The notes beneath the pieces are model-generated. The model had not been told where the DNA came from and searched no databases. It saw only the letters and a program-made list of their open reading frames with translations. Of a stretch of 30,306 bases of DNA, positions 19,601 to 28,860 are shown piece by piece. Positions within the stretch are counted from its first letter, which is position 1. Each line of letters starts with the position of its first letter. Source of the stretch: Symbiodinium natans (lineage: Eukaryota; Sar; Dinophyceae; Suessiales; Symbiodiniaceae); contig CAJNDS010001174.1 of NCBI GenBank assembly GCA_905221605.1, positions 1-30,306 of the forward strand, given 5' to 3'. A program made the position numbers and the translations under genes.

Positions 19601-22600
19601 ACCCAATTCCGCCGGGACTGGACCTTTGGCTTCACGGTTTGGAACTACATCTTCCGGACCATGATCAACCTTCAGAAGAACACCTACATGTACACCATCC
19701 CGGACGAGCGCGGCGGCCGCCGACCGCTCACCAACGAGGACATCCTCAAGGGCGTGTGCGAGATCCAGCAGAAGTTGTGTCGCGGCAAGTACAAGGACGT
19801 CACCGGTGAGATGAAAGCCATCAAAGGCGATCTGTCAAAGGTGCGCTACGCGCCCAATCTGTCCGAGGCCGCCAAGAAGGTCTTGGACAACTGTGAAGCC
19901 AGAACTCGCCGGATCCCAGGAACGCACGAAGTGCGGCAGACCATGCGCCACCAAACGCACGCCTACAGGGTTTGCTATGGCACCTCCCTCTTCTTGACCT
20001 TCTCGCCGTCCGAGCGGGACACCACGCTCATGCTGCGCCTGGCCCGCGCGCGCAGGAGCGACCCAGCCATCGCCCAGGAAGGGTCCAAGAAGTTCCAAGC
20101 CAGGGACGAGCCAGATCTGGAGGTGGAGTTCTGTCGCCTCGACCCGGAAGCCCTTGCGGCCGAGCTCCCGCCCTATGACGAGCGCAGAGCCATGCTGGCC
20201 AGAGACCCGCTGGCCTGCCTCGAAGGCTTCAAGACGCTTGTGCAGCTGGCGCTCCGGCACCTCCTGGGCGTGCGCTTCTGCCCATGCTGCCCCGACTGCG
20301 TCACCTCCGACACGCCCTGCGTGGATGCTTTCGGCAGCAGCGCCATGGCCTGCGGCGGCATCTTCGGCCGCGTGGATGCCGTCTTCGGCTCTCTGGAAAC
20401 GCAAAAGAATGGAGCGTTCCACGGGCACTTCCAGGCCGGCGGCAGAGTCGAGAGTTTAAACAAAAAGCAATGAATCACAACTGTGCGCAACACTTTTACA
20501 GGAACCCGCCTTATTCAAAGTAAATATTTTGAAAGGGCCGAGCTGCCGATCCAAATTCTTTTCTCCCGACCCCTGCAGGTCTTCGTGCAGAACTTTCACC
20601 AGTTCACACCGCTGGCCGACATGCTGAAGCTGAGCACCGGGGACAAGCGTGCTCTACTGCAGAAGTACATGGCCTACGCGGGGCACGTGAGGCGCTCCGT
20701 CTACAGCGACCCCGCGGCCTGGAAGCAGAAGCGGCATTCCATCGAAGCCGAGTGGCCCGAGTACCGCAAGTCCACGTTGGTGCTGAGCCGCCCGTCGTAT
20801 CAGAAGGACGCAGCGCTGGAAGGAGAGCAGTGGCGAAGAGCGTTCCTGGAAGAAGACGTAGAAGCCTTGCAGCAGCACAAGCAGCACCACGTCCACCTGC
20901 CAAAGGCGCTCCAGCAGAAGCAAGCGGCGTACACCGCACAGGCCCTGCGGGCCAAGGCCACCTCCGTCGAGGCCGAATGGCTGGAGCGAAAAGCAGAAGA
21001 GCGGGAAACAGCCTTCCTCGCGACAGACGCGGAGCGTCTTCCTCTGGCCCACTGCAGAGATCCCCGCGATCCGACCAAATGCAAGGCAGGCTTTCCGAAG
21101 CCGCAGGAGCAAATGACCGACGCCGCCGTGCTGGTCTGCGAGGGCTTGGCAAAACACATGGGCTTGCCGGTCAAGGGCAAAAGAAGCGCGCTGGGCGCTC
21201 TCTGGGGCCCCGTCAACGACCCCAACCTTAACGGCACCCACCCTGCGTTGCTGGCAGCGCTCAGGTGCAACTCCGACGTCCAAGTGCCCTACCGCTTCCC
21301 GATCCTGGCGGAGCTGCACGAAGACGATCTCTGCCAGGAAGATTGCGCGGCCGGCGCCGACCCCCGTCAGGTCGTCAAGCAAGCCCAGCAGAACCAGGCG
21401 GCGCAGGCGGGCTACGGCTGCGACTACATGAACAAGAGACTGGCCATCGCCGTGCAGGAAACGAAAGAGTGGCAGAAAGCTCAGACCGAGCTGGCCAAGG
21501 AGCTGGAAGGCAAGCCCACCGGCTACGCTATGGGCAGGCACAGCAAGCGCCTCGCCACCGATTGCTGCGCGCGGGGCGTCTGCCGGGCCTCTGTGGAATG
21601 CGTCAACCTCGTGGACCACGCACGCAGCACTGATTGCACACGCGCTGAGTCCATCAAGACAGCGCAAGTCACGGACATCGCCTTAGCTTACGGGCTTCGC
21701 CTGTTGGATGCAGCTGTTGCTCGGGAGCCCCTACCCACGGAGCCCCGCCGAATTCAGACAGACTCCAGGCACACAGGCTTTTATGGCAAGAAGAAGTGCG
21801 CCGAGTGCCCGCCGTGGACGTTGTACGGAGAGCGCGGCCGTGATCCGCGAGTGCACGAGCTGTGTGCCTTCGAATTTGCGCGCCACTATCACTACAAGCT
21901 TGCGTCGCAACCTTTTTCTGTGGCGCGGGAGGTGCAGGAGCCGGAGAAATACCACGTCTTCCTTACCCAGGCCGGCAAAGCCAAGCTGAGGATTGGAGTG
22001 GCCATAACCAAGCTGCTTGCAGGGCTCGACTACCAGATCAAGGAGCGAGGTGGAGTGGATTGGCTGCCGCTCGGTCATGGCGAGAGAGCCCAGCCATATC
22101 GACACGACTGGATCGTGGAGCTCCGCAAGCGCCCCCATGTGCCCGTGATCTACGGTGCCCAGGGCTGCCGGACGGAGGAGGAGCAAGCTCAGAAAGTCAT
22201 GCTGCTCTTCTGCCCCTGGACCACCAACGCTGCCGATGCCACGGACGCGGTGCCCTTCATCAGCGACCTCCGCGGCGGCGCTGACAGCTGGCGGGACGCC
22301 TTGAAGCTTTGGTTCGCGAGGCGCGGCTTTGCCACTGAGACCCTCAGGCACTACATCTTGAATTTCTGCTTCGTCTACTGCCTGCCTCGGGAGCTGCAGT
22401 CCAACGGCGAACTGGCGGCCAACAGCGACAACGAAGGCATCGAGGACCCGGTCAGCCGTAATTCCTTTGTGTCCTTTATGTTCGTGTCGATTAATGAGCC
22501 ACTTCTATAACTCTGCACTCACAAGATGTTGTCGCTCTGTGCTGTGCCCGCAGGACGCCCCGGCAATCTTCGACAGCGCCGACCTGGAAGCAGCCATGGC

Positions 22601-25031
22601 CACGCATGTGCGGGGCAGTGGCCGTGCAGAGGCAGACGACCCAGCTGATGCTGCAGCCGCGAGCAGCAGCACGGACCCCACCCTGCAGCACACCATGACC
22701 AAGCAGATCTTCGATCTATCTTCATCCATTTGGCTTCCGTCCTCTGGCATCGAGGAAGACCAGGCCGCGGCGGAGAAGCGCAAGGGCTTGGAATCCTGCA
22801 AGGGCGTGGAGTGCCCGGAGCGCCTCTTGAAGGCGGCGCAGGCCTCGCGCTGTCAAGCAGCCACGGCAAGCGCCTTGCAGTCCCGCGCCGCGTTGGGCAG
22901 TGTGGAAAAGCCACCACACGTGCTGCAGCGACCGGCAGTCAGCTCCGAGCAGATGCTGAACTGGCTGCACAGCGATCGAGTTCGAAGCCGCATCAACGCC
23001 AAGCAGCACGAGCTCCTCTGCCTGCTCGTTGACCGAGTGCTCGTCGAGCACGGCTTGCTCCACCCACAGGACAGCATCCTGGAACGCGACAAGCCCTTGG
23101 TGTGGCTCCTGCACGGCGGGCCTGGCACCGGCAAGACCTGGGTCCTCGAGTCCGTGCACGAGCTCTTCGGCATGCTCGGGTACGCTCAGGGCGTCGAGTA
23201 CGAAGTGACTGCCTTTCAAGCCGCGAATGCTGCGGACTTGGCCGGCAAGACCTTGCACAGCGCCTCCGGGCTCAGCGTCGGCGCCTTCACGGATCAAGCG
23301 GCCAGCCGCGACACGGCGAAGCGCCTGTCCTACTGGCGCTGGTTGATCATCGACGAGATCAGCATGGTGAACGCCAGGCTTTTGGCACAGGTGGAGCAGA
23401 GGATGCGCGCGGTCATGCCTTCGGCCAATGCCTGGAAGCTGGACGAGCACGGAGACGTGCGAGCCTTTGCCGGCGTCAACACGGTTCTGATGGGCGACTT
23501 TCACCAGCTCAAACCACCGGAAGGTGGCTTCCTGGGCGACGTGCCTGCAAGCCTGAAACTTCCGGCCGGCGCGCAAGAAGCCGCGAACCAAGATCTCCTG
23601 GCGGAGTACGGCCGGCAGCTGCTCTGGGGCGGGTCGACGCAAGGCGTCACCGAGCTGATCGAGCGGCAGCGCTGCCAGGACGAGTGGTGGAACGAAGTGG
23701 TGGACGAGTTTCGCAACGTCAGCCTGTCCGAAAACAACCACAAGTACCTTCACGGCATGCCAGTGGAAGGCTGCACGCTCAGCCAGGCAGAGCGGGACTC
23801 GAGGCGTCGGGTTATTATGTCCGAGAACGACCCCCGCCTGAAGGAGCAGAAGTTCGTGGAAGCCTTCGTCGTGGTCGCCAACAACGATGCCCGGTACCAG
23901 ATCAACAAAGACCGGGCGCGCGCATATGCGCAGGCCGCGGGCACGCCTCTCCGCTACTCGGTAGCGCTGGATCTGGCGAGCAACGAGGCACTGCAGGCGG
24001 AGAACTGCGACAAAAGTGCCAAGATCCGATGGCTGCAGTACCACGACCGGGACACCGCGGACCTCTGCGGCATGCTGCCCCTGGCCATCGGCATGCCGGT
24101 GGCGCTGACGCAGCACCTCGACCGCTCCCAAGACAAGCTGCTGCTGAAGGGTCGCGTGGGCCGCGTGCACTCCTGGATCTGGCATGACAACGACCGGCAG
24201 CCCAAGGTCGTGAATCTGGGCAGGGGCAGCAAATTTTCACTTCTGTAATAAATGCATTTACAGTAACATTATTCAAGTATGCCTTTGCGTTGCATTCCTT
24301 TGTGTCGTGCGTCGCAGAATTCATCACGCGGCACCTATAATTTTAAACACATATAGTTGTTGAATCGCCTTTTGCTGCCCATCGAGTCATCGAGGTACGT
24401 CAAGTTCGACGATGCCAAGTGGAAGCTGGACGGCGCGTCGGAGCCGGGACTGTATCCCGTGGAGCTGAAGAAGCGCGCGTGGCACCTGGACGCGAAGAGG
24501 AAGAAGTCCGTGCTGAAGATCGTCAGGCAGCAGATTCCCTTAGTGCCGGCCTTCGCCATCACGGCGCACACCAGCCAGGGCAAGACGCTGCTGGCCGCGA
24601 TCCTGGACCTCGCCATCGACAAGCGGACGGACCCCACCCTGGGCACGGTGGCAGTGAGCCGCGTGCGCAGCCGGCACGACGTCCTCATCATGCGGCCCTT
24701 CCCGCTCTGGCTCTTTCAACGCGGCGCCCCAGAAGGACCGAAGCTCTTGTTGCAGAGCCTGCGTGGTGAACAAATCGACTGGCAGACCTATCGGGAAGCC
24801 CGTCGACCTTCGGCGACCTGCCCGACATGCAGGCACGTCAAAGTCGTGGAGTCTTTCTCCAGCGCACAGTGGGAGAAGGTCCGCGCCAACCTGCCGGCCA
24901 CCTGCCTGGCTTGCATCAACGCAGAGAACCCCAAGGCCCCGAGGAAGCGTAAGTACTCGAGCGGCCCTGCCAATTTGGAGTGCAGCGTCTGCAAAGTTGC
25001 CAAGATAGAGCCTTCCCACGTGCCCAGCTGA
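16651..25031 (+). CDS. OTU protease - Rep/Helitron-like - Pif1 helicase polyprotein (five exons)
   Basis: Proposed join 16651-19380, 19496-20434, 20579-22450, 22554-24211, 24395-25031, giving about 2,611 codons. Order: OTU protease (about residues 127-255), a CxxxC...HxxHxH zinc-finger-like motif near residue 370, a second Cys/His cluster (residues 549-580) with a DUF6570-like region, Helitron-like N region and Rep HxH, Rep tyrosines, Pif1 helicase motifs, Cys-rich tail. The expected role is nicking, strand transfer and unwinding of the element's DNA in the nucleus. The N-terminus is doubtful: the ATG at 16651 is the only one upstream of the OTU domain, and the frame then crosses an (AT)10 microsatellite giving a Tyr/Ile run, so an unseen 5' exon or a start nearer 16930 is possible. 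Splice sites come from phase and domain continuity. The stop at 25029-25031 is premature relative to a zinc motif continuing out of frame. Codon use is GC-rich throughout, unlike the repeats. Confidence 0.72.
16901..16920. repeat. (AT)10 microsatellite
   Basis: Ten AT copies directly upstream of the Helitron-like protein's conserved part. Read in the frame of the gene it would encode alternating Tyr and Ile, which argues that the annotated N-terminus up to here is untranslated or intronic. Confidence 0.95.
17029..17412 (+). other. OTU cysteine protease domain
   Basis: The catalytic cysteine motif reads KGDGNCLFHAL (Asp135, Cys138), the classic OTU signature. The C-terminal histidine motif is NGVDHYDLL (His250, Asp252), with the usual spacing of about 110 residues. 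OTU proteases cleave ubiquitin and similar conjugates. Between the motifs is a very acidic helix (EEEEIWLEE). All catalytic landmarks are present, so the domain looks active; substrate is unknown. Confidence 0.85.
18289..18890 (+). other. Cys/His cluster followed by DUF6570-like region
   Basis: A Cys/His-rich stretch (C-x-RH...C-x-C-x2-C...C-x2-CH, about residues 549-580) precedes PPLSLANDMWTGYAPERLY, then a conserved-looking helix region and VVRVVLKTNK. This C-x2-C, P-LSLAN, W-G, P-L order matches my recollection of DUF6570, a domain often found N-terminal to Helitron-like regions; a profile search would be needed to confirm it. The cysteines probably bind zinc. Confidence 0.55.
19381..19495 (+). 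other. Intron 1 (115 bp, probable GA-AG)
   Basis: The acceptor TGCAG|GAC at 19494-19495 is clear and in phase 0. The best-looking donor, GTAAGT at 19388, would leave one extra base and break the frame. The phase-0 alternative is CAG|GAGAG at 19381, a GA donor as reported for dinoflagellates. In-frame stop TGA at 19393 lies within the intron. Confidence 0.6.
20435..20578 (+). other. Intron 2 (144 bp, GC-AG)
   Basis: CAG|GCCGGC donor and CCCTGCAG|GTC acceptor, both phase 0, join HGHFQ to VFVQNFHQFTPL, which restores a continuous Rep core. No GT donor upstream of the in-frame stop (20471-20473) gives as good a junction. It follows the HxH motif by two codons. Confidence 0.6.
22451..22553 (+). 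other. Intron 3 (103 bp, GT-AG)
   Basis: CCG|GTCAGC donor and GCCCGCAG|GAC acceptor, both phase 0, join GIEDP to DAPAIF. Without splicing the frame stops at 22508-22510. Confidence 0.65.
23052..24700 (+). other. Pif1-type superfamily 1B helicase domain
   Basis: Motifs in order: Walker A GGPGTGKT (23115-23138); motif Ia AANAADLAGKTLHS; Walker B DEISM (23352-23366); motif III GDFHQL (23493-23510); then, after intron 4, motif V AITAHTSQGKT (24558-24587) and motif VI VAVSRVRS (24648-24671). All key ATPase residues are present. Pif1-family enzymes unwind DNA 5' to 3'; in Helitrons they are thought to displace the transposon strand after Rep nicking. Confidence 0.88.
24212..24394 (+). other. Intron 4 (about 183 bp, GA-AG or alternative GT-AG)
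   Basis: Joining 24211 to 24395 (GT|GAATCT donor, TCGAG|G acceptor) gives PKVVYVKFDDAKW, the sequence expected between helicase motifs in this family. A canonical alternative, GT at 24207 with AG at 24385-24386, also keeps frame but gives PKSSRYVKF. Either way, the stop at 24246-24248 is removed. Confidence 0.55.
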
Positions 25032-25108
25032 AGCAGAAGGATGCTCCGGCCAAGCGGCGCTGCCTTCAGTGCGTGAAAGCTGCAGCCACCCTGACCTGCG
25101 CCAGATGT
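24819..25108 (+). pseudogene. Cysteine-rich C-terminal tail, frameshifted
   Basis: In frame: CPTC (about 24822), then F-x3-QW, then CLAC (about 24903), then CSVC (24981-24992). The next expected half-motif appears only in another frame: RAFPRAQLKQKDAPAKRRC at 25007 onward, then CLQC (25061-25072) and CARC (25097-25108). The present frame instead ends at 25029. The pattern C-x2-C, aromatic, Q, C-x2-C therefore repeats, with a shift of one missing (or two extra) bases at about 25002-25010. The fingers probably bind zinc; role unknown. Confidence 0.6.
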
Positions 25109-25124
25109 GGCAGCAACAAGCCTG

Positions 25125-25683
25125 TAGATGAAGGCCAATTTGGCCTCCTGAAGCCCATTTGGGCCTTCTGAAGTCAATTGGCACTTCTGAAAGCCAATTT
25201 TAGCCTTCTAAAGCCAATTTTGGGCCATTTCATTTTAGCCTTCTGAAGTCAATTTTAGGCTTTCTGAAATCAATTTGGGCCTCCGGAAGCCAATCTTGGG
25301 CCTTCTGAAGCCAATTTGTGCCTCTGACGCAGATTTTGGGGCCTTCTGATTAATTTGGGCCTCCAATTTGGGTCTCTGAAGCCAATTTGGGCTTCTATTG
25401 GGCCTCTTAAGCCAATTTCGGGCCGCTGAAGCCAATTTTGGCCTTCTAAAGCCAAATGCGGACCGAAGCCAATTTGAGTTTCTGAAACCAATTTTGGCCT
25501 TTTGAAGCCGTTTCGGGCCTTCTGAAGCCAATTGGGGCCTCTGAAGCCAATTTTGGCCTTCTGCAGCCAAGCGCGGACCTTTGAGACCAATTTAGGCCTT
25601 CGCCAATTTTGGACCTGCTGTCTTCTGAAGCCAATTTGACGCCTTCCATGGACCCTTAGAGAATTGTTTTCAATCTTCGGCAA
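25125..25683 (-). repeat. Minisatellite, inverted relative of 1268-2510
   Basis: Degenerate units such as GGCCTTCTGAAGCCAATTTT, the reverse complement of the left minisatellite unit. It starts within about 20 bp of the out-of-frame end of the Helitron-like tail. Antisense frames of 67-137 codons are repeat artefacts. Confidence 0.9.
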
Positions 25684-25685
25684 AT

Positions 25686-25764
25686 TGCATCCGTAAAAAG
25701 TTTATTAGAGCATAGGGCAGCCACCTATAGAATAGTTGACTTGGGCGCCACGCTGCGCTGGCGA
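25686..25764 (-). repeat. Array-flanking block A, inverted right copy
   Basis: Reverse complement of 1170-1250, from CCGTAAAAAGTTTATT to GGCGCCACGCTGCGCTGGC, with a few differences (for example TTGACTTGGG against the left CCAGGACAA). Confidence 0.85.
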
Positions 25765-25934
25765 ACCCTAAACCCTAAACCCTAAACCCTAAACCCTAAA
25801 CCCTAAACCCTAAACCCTAAACCCTAAACCCTAAACCCTAAACCCTAAACCCTAAACCCTAAACCCTAAACCCTAAACCCTAAACCCTAAACCCTAAACC
25901 CTAAACCCTAAACCCTAAACCCTAAACCCTAAAC
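25765..25934 (-). repeat. Interstitial telomeric array (CCCTAAA)n
   Basis: About 24 perfect CCCTAAA copies, opposite in orientation to the array at 991-1169 and of similar length. Block A lies on the inner side of both arrays. Confidence 0.97.
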
Positions 25935-26148
25935 TCAGGCGTGGCTGGTGGGGGAGCTTCGCTCCTTTCCCACCAGCCGAGCCGCCCAAAGCAAGTGGCT
26001 GCATGGGCATCGCACATACAATATGCCTATACAGCAGTTCAACTGTCTTACCAGAGAGCGTGCCGTGCCACCGCTAGGCAGTGGAGCGGTGTCAGTACTG
26101 ACAATATATTATATATATACCCCAAAACCTGCCCGAAATCACGGTTAA
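25935..26148. other. Unique segment with a strong hairpin
   Basis: About 200 bp of non-repeated sequence. GGCTGGTGGG (25943-25952) pairs with CCCACCAGCC (25969-25978), and GGAGC (25953-25957) with GCTCC (25961-25965) around a TTC loop, leaving a TTT bulge. The rest shows no convincing gene; an AT-rich run is at about 26103-26118. Confidence 0.5.
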
Positions 26149-27030
26149 ACTATAAAGATTTCTATAGTTTTGCGTCTAAACTATAAACGTTTATAGTTTA
26201 GGCTCTATAGTTTTGGCTCTAAACTATAGACGTTTATAGTTTAGCGTCTATAGTTTAGGGCTTTATAGTTTAGGCTTTATAGTTTAGCGGCTAAACTATA
26301 AACGTCTATAGTTTAGGAGTCAGGCTTTATAGTTTAGCGCCGAAACTATAGACGTTTATAGTTTAGGCTCTAGAGTTTGGGGCTCTATAGTTTAGGGCAA
26401 AATCCAGAAATTGGAGGCAGCATTTCCGGCATCGATTTCTGTACTAAAAAATCGCATTTTGAAGCTCGGTCCAGGCCAATCCTGGGGGACCCCCCACGGA
26501 TGGTCCTAAACTATAAACGCTTCTATAGTTTAGGAGCCAACCTTTATAGTTTAGCGGCTAAACTATAAACGTTTATAGTTTAGGGGTCAAGCTTTATAGT
26601 TTAGCGCCGAAACTATAAACGTTTATAGTTTAGGCTCTAGAGTTTGGGGCTCTATAGTTTAGGGCAAAATCCAGAAATTGGAGGCAGCATTTCCGGCATC
26701 GATTTCTGTACTAAAAAATCGCATTTTGAAGCTCGGTCCAGGCCAATCCTGGGGGACCCCCCACGGATGGTCCTAAACTATAAACGCTTCTATAGTTTAG
26801 GAGCCAACCTTTATAGTTTAGCGGCTAAACTATAAACGTTTATAGTTTAGGGGTCAAGCTTTATAGTTTAGCGCCGAAACTATAAACGTTTATAGTTTAG
26901 GCTCTAGAGTTTGGGGCTCTATAGTTTAGGGCAAAATCCAGAAATTGGAGGCAGCATTTCCGGCATCGATTTCTGTACTAAAAAATCGCATTTTGAAGCT
27001 CGGTCCAGGCCAATCCTGGGAGACCCCCCA
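26149..27030. repeat. Satellite with 267-bp higher-order repeat
   Basis: Short TATAGTTTAG/CTAAACTATA units in both orientations surround a unique-looking block (GGGCAAAATCCAGAAATTGG through CCCCCCACGGATGGTCC). That block occurs three times at exact 267-bp spacing (AGGGCAAAATCC at 26394, 26661 and 26928), nearly identical. A 63-codon frame in each copy is not supported as a gene. Confidence 0.92.
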
Positions 27031-28860
27031 CGGATGGTCCTAAACTATAAACGTCTATAATTTGGGAGCCAACCTTTATAGTTTAGCGCCTAAACTATAA
27101 ACGTCTATAGTTTAGGAGCCCCTCTTTATAGTTTAGCGCCTAAACTATAAACGTCTATAGTTTAGGAGCCACTCTTTATAGTTTAGCGCCTAAACTACAA
27201 ACGTCTATAGTTTTGGAGCCCCTCTTTATAGTTTAGCGCCTAAACTATAAACGTTTACAGTTTAGGAGCCCCTCTTTATAGTTTAGCGCCTAAACTATAG
27301 ACGTCTATAGTTTAGGAGCCACTCTTTATAGTTTAGTGCCTAAACTATAAACGTCTATAGTTTAGGAGCCCCTCTTTATAGTTTAGCGCCTAAACTATAA
27401 ACGTTTACAGTTTCGGAGCCCCTCTTTATAGTTTAGCGCCTAAACTATAAACGTTTACAGTTTAGGAGCCCCCCTTTATAGTTTAGCGCCTAAACTATAA
27501 CGTTTACAGTTTAGGAGCCCCTCTTTATAGTTTAGCGCCTAAACTATAAACGTTTACAGCTTAGGAGCCACTCTTTATAGTTTAGCGCCTAAACTATAAA
27601 CGTCTATAGTTTCGGAGCCAGTCTTTATAGTTTAGCGCCTAAACTATAAACGTCTATAGTTTCGGAGCCATGCTTTATAGTTTAGCGCCTAAACTATAAA
27701 CGTCTATAGTTTAAGAGCCCCTCTTTATAGTTTAGCGCCTAAACTATAAACGTCTATAGTTTCGGAGCCATTCTTTATAGTTTAGCGCCTAAACTATAAA
27801 CGTCTACAGTTTAGGAGCCCCTCTTTATAGTTTAGCGCCTAAACTATAAACGTCTATAGTTTAGGAGCCACTCTTTATAGTTTAGCGCCTAAACTATAAA
27901 CGTCTATAGTTTAGGAGCCCCTCTTTATAGTTTAGCGCCTAAACTATAAACGTTTACAGTTTCGGAGCCTTCTTTATAGTTTAGCGCCTAAACTATAAAC
28001 GTTTACAGTTTAGGAGCCCCCCTTTATAGTTTAGCGCCTAAACTATAAACCCCTCTTTATAGTTTAGCGCCTAAACTATAAACGTTTAGGAGCCCCTCTT
28101 TATAGTTTAGCGAGCCACCCTTTATAGTTTAGCGCCTAAACTATAAACGTTTACAGTTTAGGAGCCCCTCTTTATAGTTTAGCGCCTAAACTATAAACGT
28201 CTATAGTTTAGGAGCCACTCTTTATAGTTTAGTGCCTAAACTATAAACGTCTATAGTTTAGGAGCCCCTCTTTATAGTTTAGCGCCTAAACTATAAACGT
28301 TAGTTTCGGAGCCCCTCTTTATAGTTTAGCGCCTAAACTATAAACGTCTATAGTTTAGGAGCCACTCTTTATAGTTTAGCGCCTAAACTATAAACGTCTT
28401 TAATTTAGGAGCCCCTCTTTATAGTTTAGCGCCTAAACTATAAACGTTTACAGTTTCGGAGCCCCTCTTTATAGTTTAGCGCCTAAACTATAAACGTCTA
28501 TAGTTTCGGAGCCACTCTTCATAGTTTAGCGCCTAGACTATAAGCGTTTACAGTTTAGGAGCCCCTCTTTATAGTTTAGCGCCTAAACTATAAACGTTTA
28601 CAGTTTAGGAGCCCCCCTTTATAGTTTAGCGCCTAAACTATAGATGTCTATAGTTTAAGAGCCACTCTTTATAGTTTAGCGCCTAAACTAGTAAGGTCCA
28701 TAGGTCAGGAGCCAACCTGTATAGTTCAGCGCCTCAACTATAAACGTCTATAGTTTAGGAGCCAAGCTTGATAATTTAGCGCCTAAACTATAAACGTCTA
28801 TAGTTTAGGAGCCGCTCTTATAGTTTAACGCCAACACTACAAACGTCTACAGTTTATAGG
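27031..28860. repeat. 50-bp hairpin satellite
   Basis: About 36 units of 50 bp. Each contains TTTATAGTTTAG, then CGC, then CTAAACTATAAA: perfect 12-bp complementary arms with a 3-nt spacer, followed by ACGTCTATAGTTTAGGAGCC. Variants include ACGTTTACAGTTT and TTTCGGAGCC. Units become irregular after about 28680. Confidence 0.95.

Larger units (their letters stand above)
19255..21439 (+). other. Rep / Helitron-like nuclease region
   Basis: Starts with a Helitron_like_N-type segment across intron 1 (FATAFCFCF, FTVWNYIFRT, TSLFLTFSPS, ending ETQKNGAFHGHFQ). The HxH pair (His codons 20420-20422 and 20426-20428) corresponds to the HUH metal-binding motif, with Gly in the middle. Exon 3 carries GYGCDYMNKR with Tyr codons 21413-21415 and 21425-21427, matching the two-tyrosine Y-x3-Y-x2-K arrangement of Helitron Rep proteins. 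An intervening cysteine pair (HCRDPRDPTKCKAGFPK) is at about 21047. Both catalytic motifs are intact after splicing. Confidence 0.7.
16651..25108 (+). mobile_element. Helitron-like (rolling-circle) transposon, coding core
   Basis: One long spliced gene combines a Rep/Helitron-like nuclease region with a Pif1-type helicase, the diagnostic pairing of autonomous Helitrons and Helentrons. OTU protease and cysteine-rich additions are known in several eukaryotic Helitron-like proteins. Element ends could not be placed: I could not identify a convincing 5' TC or a 3' hairpin followed by CTRR, and both flanks run into apparent non-coding DNA (left) or minisatellite (right). The 25029-25108 segment is included because an out-of-frame continuation of the protein tail is readable there. 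Confidence 0.7.

Noticed and set aside
22722-24185. 487-codon antisense frame
   Set aside because: Shadow of the Pif1 helicase exon, where Walker A, Walker B and motif III are on the + strand.
27031-28860. CRISPR array
   Set aside because: Regular 50-bp units, but no unique spacers: the entire unit repeats. The surroundings are eukaryotic and no cas-like gene is present.
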